Assembly: GCA_002398515.1 (NCBI GenBank)
Contig: DGZL01000029.1
Coordinates: 17,546-33,428, forward strand
DNA from: Firmicutes bacterium UBA4981
GTDB lineage: Bacteria > Bacillota > SHA-98 > UBA4971
Length of the DNA stretch: 15,883 bases
Direction: 5' to 3'
Part shown: in pieces, positions 1-7,015 of the stretch
Layout: every line of letters begins with the position of its first letter
How positions within the stretch are numbered: position 1 is the stretch's first letter
Program-made: the position numbers and the translations under genes
Notes under the pieces: generated by a model
What the model saw: the letters and a program-made list of their open reading frames with translations, nothing else
What the model was told of the DNA's origin: nothing
Databases searched by the model: none

Positions 1-5
1 TGGAC

Positions 6-12
6 AGGAGGG
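6..12 (+). promoter_or_regulatory. RBS that decides a CTG start for pstS
   Basis: An AGGAGGG sequence lies 6 bases before the in-frame CTG at 19-21. No ATG, GTG or TTG stands between this site and the conserved ligand-binding core of PstS, and the first ATG (187) would remove the signal sequence and the first phosphate-binding loop. The position and strength of this site therefore support a CTG start. Confidence 0.6.
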
Positions 13-18
13 ATTAAG

Positions 19-966
19 CTGAAGCGGTTCATACCTTTAGGTGTTGTAATACTCTTTGTTATCCTTGCAGCTATACATAGTCTACGAGCGCCCTCTAGAA
101 GCGATGAAATCCACGCCCCGACCTCTATAACCCTGGCGGGATCCACTTCTGTCCAGCCATTCGCAGAGCTACTGGCAGATGAGTATATGAATGAAGTCGG
201 AAACATCAGTATCAATGTCCAAGGAGGCGGATCCAGCGCAGGCGCCAGGGCAGCTCTTTCAGGCGTGGCTGAAGTAGGCATGTTATCCCGTGACCTCCAC
301 GGGGATGAAAAAACTCTAATTCCCACAATTATCGCTTATGATGCAATAGCGCTTATTGTCCACCCTTCAAATCCCTGTGACAACCTTGACATCGTCGAGA
401 TTAAGTCCATATTTGCCGAAGAGATTACCAGCTGGTCCGAAGTAGGAGGCAAGGCTCGCAAGATTCATGTAGTCGCTCGCGAAGAGGGATCCGGAACCCG
501 TAGCGCATTTGACGAGATAATCATGGGAATCACTGAAGTCACTCCCGGCGCCATAGTCCAGGATTCTAACGGCGCAGTCAGGGAAATCGTCGCAGGCGAT
601 CCTTCCGCCATAGGATACCTGTCCCTCGGCCTTGTGGACAAGCGTGTGAAAGCCATTGCCGTCCAAAGCGTGCTGCCAAGCATCGACACAGTGGCAAATA
701 ACACATACAAGCTGGTAAGGCCTATGATACTTGCCACCCGCGAAGGCCCGGGGAGAGAAGTCATGGATTTCATCAGCTTCTGCCTTGGTGAATGGGCCCA
801 GGCAATACTGGCACGAGAAGGTTTGGTGCCGGTTACATCGGTTGCGCCGGGAGGGCCGCCCGAGCCGGGGCACCGCGATCCTGAGCCTGCGCACGGCAAT
901 CCCGGGCTGGAACACGGTAGTCTTAAGCCGGGACACGACGGCCTTGAGCCGGGGCCCGACAATTAG
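19..966 (+). CDS. pstS: Phosphate ABC transporter substrate-binding protein PstS
   Basis: Extracytoplasmic protein that binds inorganic phosphate and delivers it to the PstC-PstA channel. From the CTG start it has 315 residues. Residues 1-20 are a basic then hydrophobic segment (MKRF followed by a GVVILFVILAA core), a signal peptide or anchor without a lipobox cysteine. The binding loops follow: GSTSVQP (41-47), GGGSSAG (69-75), a SRDL motif, and REEGSGTR (154-161), as in periplasmic phosphate-binding proteins. The periplasmic-binding fold ends around GLVPV, and the last 34 residues are a heptapeptide repeat tail not seen in typical PstS. It is the first gene of pstSCAB-B-phoU. Any promoter or Pho box lies before the window. 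The family call is firm; the CTG start is inferred from the SD and the conserved core. Confidence 0.93.
   Translation: MKRFIPLGVVILFVILAAIHSLRAPSRSDEIHAPTSITLAGSTSVQPFAELLADEYMNEVGNISINVQGGGSSAGARAALSGVAEVGMLSRDLHGDEKTLIPTIIAYDAIALIVHPSNPCDNLDIVEIKSIFAEEITSWSEVGGKARKIHVVAREEGSGTRSAFDEIIMGITEVTPGAIVQDSNGAVREIVAGDPSAIGYLSLGLVDKRVKAIAVQSVLPSIDTVANNTYKLVRPMILATREGPGREVMDFISFCLGEWAQAILAREGLVPVTSVAPGGPPEPGHRDPEPAHGNPGLEHGSLKPGHDGLEPGPDN
862..966 (+). repeat. Five tandem 21-bp repeats encoding the PstS tail
   Basis: Five in-frame 21-base units run at 862-882, 883-903, 904-924, 925-945 and 946-966. They encode EPGHRDP, EPAHGNP, GLEHGSL, KPGHDGL and EPGPDN plus the stop codon. The units share the pattern (E/K)PGH-x-(D/G)-(P/L). 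They are GC-rich compared with the rest of the gene, and the stop codon sits inside the last unit. Confidence 0.8.
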
Positions 967-1042
967 GATCACATACGATATGATACAGGTTCATCGCATT
1001 GCATTACACTGTATTGCTCAGCTAAGGAGGATATTAACGGTC

Positions 1043-1891
1043 ATGCGTCGTGGCGAAACACTGGTCCAATGGTCTCTGGCTATAGTTGCGCTTTCTGCAA
1101 TAGCAGTCCTCGCCCTTATCATCATATTCATCTTCAAAGAAGGGTCGCCCATCATAGCCAGACTAGGCATGGTTCAATTCATCACGGGAACCAAATGGTC
1201 GCCTACAAGGGGCATGTTTGGTATACTTCCGATGATAGTTGGTTCAGTCTGGGTAACGTTAGGCGCTCTCTTAATAGGAGTTCCAATAGGTCTCGCCACA
1301 GCTATTTTCCTCGCTGAGATGGCGCCGTCCGGAACAAGTCAGATCCTGAAATCCGCCATACAGCTTCTGGCGGGAATCCCGTCTGTTGTGTTTGGATTCA
1401 TCGGTCTTGTCATTCTTGTCCCCCTTATCAGGCAGTGGCTGGGCGGACCCGGATTTTCGGTCCTCGCAGCCGGCATTGTCCTGGGGATCATGATACTACC
1501 CACAATAGTCAGTGTATGCTATGACGTGCTAAAAGCTGTCCCTCAGGCATACAGAGAAGGCATGCTGGCCTTAGGGGCTACAAGATGGCAAACTATCAAG
1601 ATGGTGGTTCTCCCTGCTGCAAGGCCTGGAATCATAGCAGCGGTTATCCTTGGTATGGGACGAGCCGTAGGAGAGACTATGGCAGTGATAATGGTGGCAG
1701 GCAACGCCACAAGAATCCCGGTCTCTCCTTTGGAGCCGGTAAGAACTCTTACAAGCAACATCGCCCTGGAAATGGGCTATGCCGTAGGCGAACACAGAGA
1801 AGCGCTTTTCGCCACCGGCATTGTGCTCTTTATCATCATAGCGCTTCTAAATACCCTGGCACGCTTAGTCGCCCGAGTTGAAAAGGTGTAA
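1043..1891 (+). CDS. pstC: Phosphate ABC transporter permease PstC
   Basis: Integral membrane subunit that forms the phosphate channel with PstA. The 282-residue protein has six likely membrane segments, the first at about residues 10-31. The cytoplasmic coupling (EAA) loop is visible as EGMLALGATRWQ (172-183) followed by a conserved VVLPAARPGI segment. The RAVGETMAV motif (207-215) is typical of PstC/PstA. The frame is open upstream to 731, but ATG 1043 follows the AAGGAGG at 1024-1030 (12-base spacing) and starts directly at the expected charged N terminus, so the longer frame is rejected. It is followed 2 bases later by pstA. Confidence 0.95.
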   Translation: MRRGETLVQWSLAIVALSAIAVLALIIIFIFKEGSPIIARLGMVQFITGTKWSPTRGMFGILPMIVGSVWVTLGALLIGVPIGLATAIFLAEMAPSGTSQILKSAIQLLAGIPSVVFGFIGLVILVPLIRQWLGGPGFSVLAAGIVLGIMILPTIVSVCYDVLKAVPQAYREGMLALGATRWQTIKMVVLPAARPGIIAAVILGMGRAVGETMAVIMVAGNATRIPVSPLEPVRTLTSNIALEMGYAVGEHREALFATGIVLFIIIALLNTLARLVARVEKV

Positions 1892-1893
1892 AG

Positions 1894-2712
1894 ATGACTG
1901 ACAGACGAGTTACCCTTCTTTTTGCAAGCATAACAGGTTTAACTGTAATAATCTTGGTAGTCATCATAGGTTATGTCATGGTAAATGGGTTGCCCGGACT
2001 GACCTTGCCGTTTCTTCTTGAGTCACCACGGGAGATGGGAAGGACAGGCGGGGTCTTCCCTGCAATTGTCGGGACTGTGCTCCTTACTGGAATAGCGCTG
2101 ATTATCGCAGCTCCGGTTGGGATATTGACTGCTGTGTATCTTACTGAGTACACTCGCGATACATGGTTACCTAAGATAGTTCGATTCGGTACAGAAAGCT
2201 TAGCAGGGATCCCCTCTATCATTTTCGGCCTTTTTGGCTTTCTGTTCTTCGTAATATATCTGGATCTGGGCTGGTCTGTCCTATCCGGCGCCCTGACTCT
2301 TTCTGCAATGATACTGCCGACAATCGTAAGGACATCTGAAGAAGCTATCAGGGCAGTGCCGGACGCTTATCGCGAGGTAAGCCTCGCATTGGGCTCAACC
2401 AGATGGCAAACGGTGACAAGCGTGGTTCTGCCATCAGCAAAACCGGGGATTATGACCGGAGTAATGCTGGCCATAGGGAGGGCAATCGGCGAAACCGCTG
2501 CTGTCATCTTTACTGCCGGATCATCACTTAGACTGCCTAGGACCCTCTTGGACTCCACAAGAACCCTCCCTGTCCACTTCTACATCCTTGCCAGGGAAGG
2601 CATATCATTAGAGAATGCGTACAGCACAGCCGCAGTGTTGATCCTCCTGATATTGGCGATCAATATAGCAGCGTACACCATAATGGATCGACTCGCTAAG
2701 AAAGAGAGTTAG
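1894..2712 (+). CDS. pstA: Phosphate ABC transporter permease PstA
   Basis: Second membrane subunit of the phosphate channel, 272 residues, with an N-terminal membrane helix and about six membrane segments in all. The EAA coupling loop reads YREVSLALGSTRWQ, followed by VVLPSAKPGI. An AIGETAAVIF motif matches the PstA family and parallels AVGETMAVIM in PstC. Its ATG lies 2 bases after the pstC stop, and its RBS (AAAAGGTG) lies inside the end of pstC, which suggests translational coupling. Confidence 0.95.
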   Translation: MTDRRVTLLFASITGLTVIILVVIIGYVMVNGLPGLTLPFLLESPREMGRTGGVFPAIVGTVLLTGIALIIAAPVGILTAVYLTEYTRDTWLPKIVRFGTESLAGIPSIIFGLFGFLFFVIYLDLGWSVLSGALTLSAMILPTIVRTSEEAIRAVPDAYREVSLALGSTRWQTVTSVVLPSAKPGIMTGVMLAIGRAIGETAAVIFTAGSSLRLPRTLLDSTRTLPVHFYILAREGISLENAYSTAAVLILLILAINIAAYTIMDRLAKKES

Positions 2713-2750
2713 CGCCCACGAACGGGATAATCGAGGTGATACCGGAGTCT

Positions 2751-3578
2751 ATGGCTGAAATCGAAGCACTTAGAGGTAGGTGTACAAGAGAAGACAACAA
2801 TAGGTGCATTCCTGAGAACGGGAGCGCCGTGAAAATCCATGCCCGCAATTTCAGCTTTTTCTACGGCGAACACTGCGCGCTAAGAAACGTCAGCCTTGAG
2901 ATCAAGCCCAAGCAGCTCTTCACAATTATGGGTCCTTCAGGGAGCGGTAAGACCACGTTCCTTCGTGCCCTGAACAGGCTGGGCGATCTAATCCCAAACA
3001 CCCGGCACGAAGGATCCCTCAAAATCGATGGGACTGACGTGTATGACTCAAGAATCGACATACCGGAGTTGCGCAGAAACGTAGGCATGGTTTTCGCCCT
3101 GCCTGTCGCGCTTCCGATGAGCATATTCAGCAATGTCGCACACGGGCCGCAAATGCAGGGGGTACGACATCAAAAGGAGCTTGAGGAGATCGTAGAGAAA
3201 GCCCTACGTGACGCCATTCTCTGGGACGAAGTAAAGAACAGACTTAATGACTACGCATCGCGCCTCTCCGGCGGGCAGTTGCAAAGGCTCTCCATCGCAC
3301 GCGTGCTGGCCTTAGAGCCGGACATTATCCTTCTCGATGAGCCCACATCGGGACTGGATCCCATCTCCACGTTAAGAATTGAAGAGCTCCTCTGGGAATT
3401 GGTTGAGCGTTACACAATCATCCTAGTGACACACAACCCCCTCCAGGCCGCGCGTATTGACAGCAAAACAGCTTTTTTCTTAATGGGAGAACTCATAGAA
3501 ACCGGATCTGCCTATGATATTTTTACCAGGCCGAAGGACAAGAGGACTGAGGATTACGTTTCAGGCAAGTTCGGGTGA
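2751..3578 (+). CDS. pstB: Phosphate ABC transporter ATPase PstB, first copy (Q-loop lacks Gln)
   Basis: Cytoplasmic ATPase that drives PstCA; 275 residues from ATG 2751. Walker A GPSGSGKT (61-68), signature LSGGQ (172-176), Walker B IILLDE (192-197) and H-loop His228 are intact. The Q-loop reads VGMVFALPVALPM where PstB normally has VGMVFQKPNPFPM, so Ala116 replaces the Gln that contacts magnesium and the permease. A GTG at 2736, or one at 2829 just before the conserved KIHARNFSFFYG segment, are alternative starts. ATG 2751 has GGAG only 3 bases upstream and GAGGTGAT at 2733-2740, so the start is uncertain. A second PstB with a different defect follows, suggesting a heterodimer. Confidence 0.93.
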   Translation: MAEIEALRGRCTREDNNRCIPENGSAVKIHARNFSFFYGEHCALRNVSLEIKPKQLFTIMGPSGSGKTTFLRALNRLGDLIPNTRHEGSLKIDGTDVYDSRIDIPELRRNVGMVFALPVALPMSIFSNVAHGPQMQGVRHQKELEEIVEKALRDAILWDEVKNRLNDYASRLSGGQLQRLSIARVLALEPDIILLDEPTSGLDPISTLRIEELLWELVERYTIILVTHNPLQAARIDSKTAFFLMGELIETGSAYDIFTRPKDKRTEDYVSGKFG

Positions 3579-3603
3579 TATGAGTGTTACAGGAGAATCA
3601 GGC

Positions 3604-3627
3604 ATGAAGATTGTAGATGGCATGTGA
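3604..3627 (+). CDS. Possible seven-codon minicistron coupled to the second pstB
   Basis: ATG 3604 has an AGGAGA SD at 3591-3596 (7-base spacing) and encodes MKIVDGM before a TGA at 3625-3627. That stop overlaps the GTG start of the second pstB (3624-3626) as GTGA. The pstB start itself has no good SD. Ribosomes terminating here could restart on pstB. Alternatively it is a relic of an older N terminus lost to a frameshift. Function is inferred from geometry alone. Confidence 0.3.
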   Translation: MKIVDGM

Positions 3628-4400
3628 GGCTTATGGAACAGAAAAACGATTACAAGATAAGAATTGATAACCTGAACCTGCATTTTACCGCTAACCATGT
3701 GCTAAGAGGCATTAACCTTAATATCCGAAAGAACCTGATTACCGCTTTGATTGGGCCTTCAGGATGCGGAAAATCGACACTGCTAAAGTGCCTGAACCGG
3801 ATGAATGACATTCTTCCCGGCGTGCGGATTGAAGGACAGGTTCTCCTGGGGGATCAAGATATCTATGCGGACACTGTAGATGTTGCACGCCTCCGCAAGA
3901 GAGTAGGCATGGTATTTCAACGGCCTGTAGCCTTCCCGATCTCCATATACGAGAATGTGGCTTCACCACCCAGAGTCCATGGAGTCTCGCATAGGGGAAC
4001 CCTTGACAGTATAGTTAAGTCAAGCCTGGTAAGAGTAGGCCTCTGGGATGAAGTAGCTGACAAGTTACACAAATCTGCGCTTAGCCTGTCCCTCGGACAG
4101 CAGCAGCAGCTATGTATTGCCAGGGTCATAGCAAGCGAACCCGAGGTAATTCTCTTAGATGAACCGTGTTCCGCGTTGGATCCCATGTCTACAATGAAAA
4201 TCGAGGAACTCATGAGGCAACTGGCGAAACACTATACTGTAGTGATAGTCACTCACAGTATGCAGCAGGCTGCCAGAGCATCTGATTACACTGTATTCAT
4301 GCTCTCAGGGGAAATCATAGAGTCAGGCCCTACCGGCGAAATATTCACCTCGCCGAGAGACAGCCGGACCGAGAACTACATAACAGGGAGATTTCGTTAA
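3624..4400 (+). CDS. pstB: Phosphate ABC transporter ATPase PstB, second copy (signature LSLGQ)
   Basis: Second ATPase of the phosphate transporter, 258 residues from GTG 3624; ATG 3633 is an alternative. Walker A GPSGCGKS (44-51), Q-loop Gln99 in VGMVFQRPVAFPI, Walker B VILLDE (175-180) and H-loop His211 are intact. The ABC signature is altered to LSLGQ (155-159), with Leu157 replacing the first Gly of LSGGQ, and the usual QQQRL continues as QQQQL. The defect complements that of the first PstB, which has a consensus signature but no Q-loop Gln. Neither protein is truncated, and both Walker B glutamates are kept, so both are probably functional partners rather than pseudogenes. Confidence 0.93.
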   Translation: MRLMEQKNDYKIRIDNLNLHFTANHVLRGINLNIRKNLITALIGPSGCGKSTLLKCLNRMNDILPGVRIEGQVLLGDQDIYADTVDVARLRKRVGMVFQRPVAFPISIYENVASPPRVHGVSHRGTLDSIVKSSLVRVGLWDEVADKLHKSALSLSLGQQQQLCIARVIASEPEVILLDEPCSALDPMSTMKIEELMRQLAKHYTVVIVTHSMQQAARASDYTVFMLSGEIIESGPTGEIFTSPRDSRTENYITGRFR

Positions 4401-4458
4401 TCAGAAATTCAAATTCAGCCGGACATGCAGTTGCAAATATGGAAAGGAGGGATTAGAG

Positions 4459-5121
4459 GTGGTGAAGCCGAGAAGGAGATTCGAACAAGAGTTAGCAGAA
4501 CTTGAGGCGCTGATCCTCCGTATGGGCGCCATTTCTGAGGATATGCTGAGCAGGATGATACAAGCGCTAAGAGAGAGGAATGTGGAACTTGCGGAAGATA
4601 CAGTACGTATGGATGACCAAGTGGATGCGCTTAACCTCGAAATCGAAACTAAATGCATAAGACTCATTGCGACCCAGCAGCCTCAAGCCCGCGATCTTCG
4701 GAGGATAATAGCTGCTCTTAAGATTTCCGGAGATGTGGAAAGAGTCGCAGACTACGCAGTGGATATCTGCTTAGTAGTAAAGGAGCTTGCTGATAAGCCC
4801 CTGTTCAAACCCCTTGAAGATATCCCGAGAATGCAGGAGGTAGTCAAGAAAATGCTCCATGAGACCTTGGATGCTTTTGTCACAAGGGATTTGGAGCTTG
4901 TCTACAAGATGATTGCTGATGATGAAGAAGTCGATACCCTCTATGAACACCTGTACGTGGAGTTGAAGGACTTCATGAAACAAGACCCTTCCTTGGTGGA
5001 CCAGGCAGTACCGTTAATCCTGATTACACGTTATTTGGAACGCATAGCGGATCACGTCACCAACATAGGAGAGCGCGTATTCTATGTAGAAACCGGTGAG
5101 CTTAAGGAGTTACATGTGTAG
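4459..5121 (+). CDS. phoU: Phosphate signalling and transport regulator PhoU
   Basis: Cytoplasmic helical protein that in known systems restrains Pst transport and PhoR signalling. The 220 residues are in two homologous three-helix bundles. Each bears the metal-binding signature: GDVERVADYAVDI (91-103) and RYLERIADHVTNIGERV (191-207). The start is GTG 4459, with a GGAAAGGAGG site at 4441-4450 and 8-base spacing; GTG 4462 is the next codon. It is last in the pst operon, as usual. Its final 20 bases overlap the 3' end of the convergent histidine kinase gene, and no terminator is visible. Confidence 0.95.
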   Translation: MVKPRRRFEQELAELEALILRMGAISEDMLSRMIQALRERNVELAEDTVRMDDQVDALNLEIETKCIRLIATQQPQARDLRRIIAALKISGDVERVADYAVDICLVVKELADKPLFKPLEDIPRMQEVVKKMLHETLDAFVTRDLELVYKMIADDEEVDTLYEHLYVELKDFMKQDPSLVDQAVPLILITRYLERIADHVTNIGERVFYVETGELKELHV

Positions 5122-7003
5122 TAGCGTAGTACCAAGGCAGACTGACTGCAAAGGAGCTTCCCTGTCCTTCTTTGCTGTGTACAGTCAGAGTGCCACTATG
5201 ACTTTGGATGATTCCATGGCTTACAGCGAGCCCTAACCCGATCCCGCTGCTTCGAGTAGTAAAGAAAGGCGTAAACACCTTCTTCAGGTCTTCTTCGGCA
5301 ATTCCACATCCTGTGTCAGTAAAGCAAATCTTAACATTCTCATGTGTTCCATTTTGGGGTTCAGGGACAATATCGACTCTGAGTAGGCCTCCATCAGCCA
5401 TTGACTGTATTGCGTTGAGGGCAAGGTTTAAGAACACCTGTCTAATCTGAGCTTCATCCGCAAGGACCAAAAGCCCGCTCTCCTCGCCTCGCATATCATC
5501 GAACTTAATTGTTACCCCTGATTGCTTAGCCTGAGGCCGCACTAATTCCAAGACCCCTTGAATCACATAGCCTACATCAATCGCTTTCAGATTAAACTCC
5601 TGACGACGGGCAAATACCGTCAGATTCTTTATTATCGAAGAGCATCTAGTCGCCTCTTCCTCGATAACTTTTAGAGATTTCAGGTAATCGTCGGGCACTT
5701 CTTTTTCCCTTTCAAGCTTTCTCGCAAGATGCTCAGCGCAAGCTGATATGATGCCGATAGGGTTGTTGATTTCGTGGGCGATGCCGGCTGAGAATTCCCC
5801 TACGACTCTCATTCTCTCCGCCCAACGCAACTGCTCTTCCAGGGTTACAGTGGCTGTAACGTCTTGCACAATAATCACTGCGCCTAAAGGTTGCCTCAAA
5901 CCGGAGGCGAAAGAGAAGCTCTCTTCACACCTACTTGCTTCACCCAATGACATCAAAGGACAAGCTCTGCAAGAGACTATACGCTCACGTCCGTCAGGAG
6001 TAACATATCTGAGATTGTTGAGTTCGCAAGTTACGCCTTCCTCCAACGTCTCTCTGAGCAAGTCACGAAAACCTGCGTCTTCATGGAAAGCCGGCACTTG
6101 AAAGCAGCTCCGTCCGACTGCGTCCGGTCGCCTGATCCCGGTGATATCCTCCATGCCGGGATTCCAAGTATTAATCGTTAGGTCTCTGTTAACTACAGCT
6201 AAACCAAGGGTAATACTTTCGAGGATGCTCTCGTTGTAATCCTTCAAGCTGGACAACTCATGATAAGCCAGGCCCAGCTCCTCATAGAGCTTGGCGCTTT
6301 CCAAAGCAGAGGAAGCGAAGGCTGCCAGAATAGTAAGCAGCTGGATATCATCAGAGGTCCTATCATAAAGGTTAGGAGTATATACGCTAAGGACACCTGC
6401 AGCCTTACCATGGACTACAATAGGGACAGACAGATGAAACGTCACCCCTTCAGCTCCGGTAGCCTCCGAGCAAAAGGCATCTGCTCCATAGTCGCCTACA
6501 CCTGCCAAAGGCTTATTCTCCTTTATGACCTTAGCAAACGGGCTGGAATCCAGGGGGATGGATTTCCCTCTTTCTACATATTCCTCGGGGAGCCCGACAT
6601 ATGATTCAATGTTAAGGTATGACTCATCCTTGCTGAGAATTCTAATGACCACGCCTTCAGACGGGATCAGGCGATTTACAGTAACCGAAATACGCTCCAA
6701 TATCCCCTTAGGGCTGCGAGTGACCATCAATTCCTTGGCAATTTCAAGTAAGGTGGCAAGCTGGAGCATGCGGCGGTTGAGCTCTGTGTTACTTGCGACA
6801 AGCTCTTCTTGAAGAAAAACATCGTTTTGGGTAAGCTCGCTCAAGAAATTCTGCGTTGAGATAAGTTGTTTCTTAACTTCTGAAAGCTCTTTCTTGGTAT
6901 TCTTGTCAACTACATAAGCATTAATGAGCGCTCCTGCAGTAACGGCAATAAGCGCCCATCCTTTGACTGTAAATATCACCTTAACACCCCACAGCGGACT
7001 CAC
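5102..7003 (-). CDS. Membrane-anchored GAF-PAS sensor histidine kinase
   Basis: Predicted NtrB-like sensor kinase for the sigma-54 activator encoded just upstream. In order, its 633 residues hold one membrane helix (about 9-31), a coiled coil (35-80), a GAF domain (about 80-238), a PAS domain (about 255-385), a HisKA domain with His410 in AGIAHEINNP, and an ATPase domain. The ATPase domain has N-box NLALNAIQS (526-534), DTGCGI (563-568), FTPFFTTR and GIGLGLAVSHGI (587-598). Five cysteines (300, 326, 345, 348, 359) cluster in or near the PAS domain. GTG 7003 has a poor SD; GTG 6979, just before the membrane helix, is an alternative preceded by GGGGTG. The ligand and target cannot be read from the sequence. 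Position suggests motility control; proximity to phoU makes a phosphate link possible but weaker. Confidence 0.9.
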   Translation of the reverse strand: MSPLWGVKVIFTVKGWALIAVTAGALINAYVVDKNTKKELSEVKKQLISTQNFLSELTQNDVFLQEELVASNTELNRRMLQLATLLEIAKELMVTRSPKGILERISVTVNRLIPSEGVVIRILSKDESYLNIESYVGLPEEYVERGKSIPLDSSPFAKVIKENKPLAGVGDYGADAFCSEATGAEGVTFHLSVPIVVHGKAAGVLSVYTPNLYDRTSDDIQLLTILAAFASSALESAKLYEELGLAYHELSSLKDYNESILESITLGLAVVNRDLTINTWNPGMEDITGIRRPDAVGRSCFQVPAFHEDAGFRDLLRETLEEGVTCELNNLRYVTPDGRERIVSCRACPLMSLGEASRCEESFSFASGLRQPLGAVIIVQDVTATVTLEEQLRWAERMRVVGEFSAGIAHEINNPIGIISACAEHLARKLEREKEVPDDYLKSLKVIEEEATRCSSIIKNLTVFARRQEFNLKAIDVGYVIQGVLELVRPQAKQSGVTIKFDDMRGEESGLLVLADEAQIRQVFLNLALNAIQSMADGGLLRVDIVPEPQNGTHENVKICFTDTGCGIAEEDLKKVFTPFFTTRSSGIGLGLAVSHGIIQSHSGTLTVHSKEGQGSSFAVSLPWYYATTHVTP

Positions 7004-7015
7004 AGTAAGCTGCCA

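Noticed and set aside
367..972. Long minus-strand frames opposite pstS
   Set aside because: They are antisense to a well-supported PstS, and the 21-base GC-rich repeats remain open in several frames by period alone.
731..1042. N-terminal extension of PstC
   Set aside because: The extension overlaps the PstS repeat tail in another frame, has no PstC similarity, and ATG 1043 has a clear SD.
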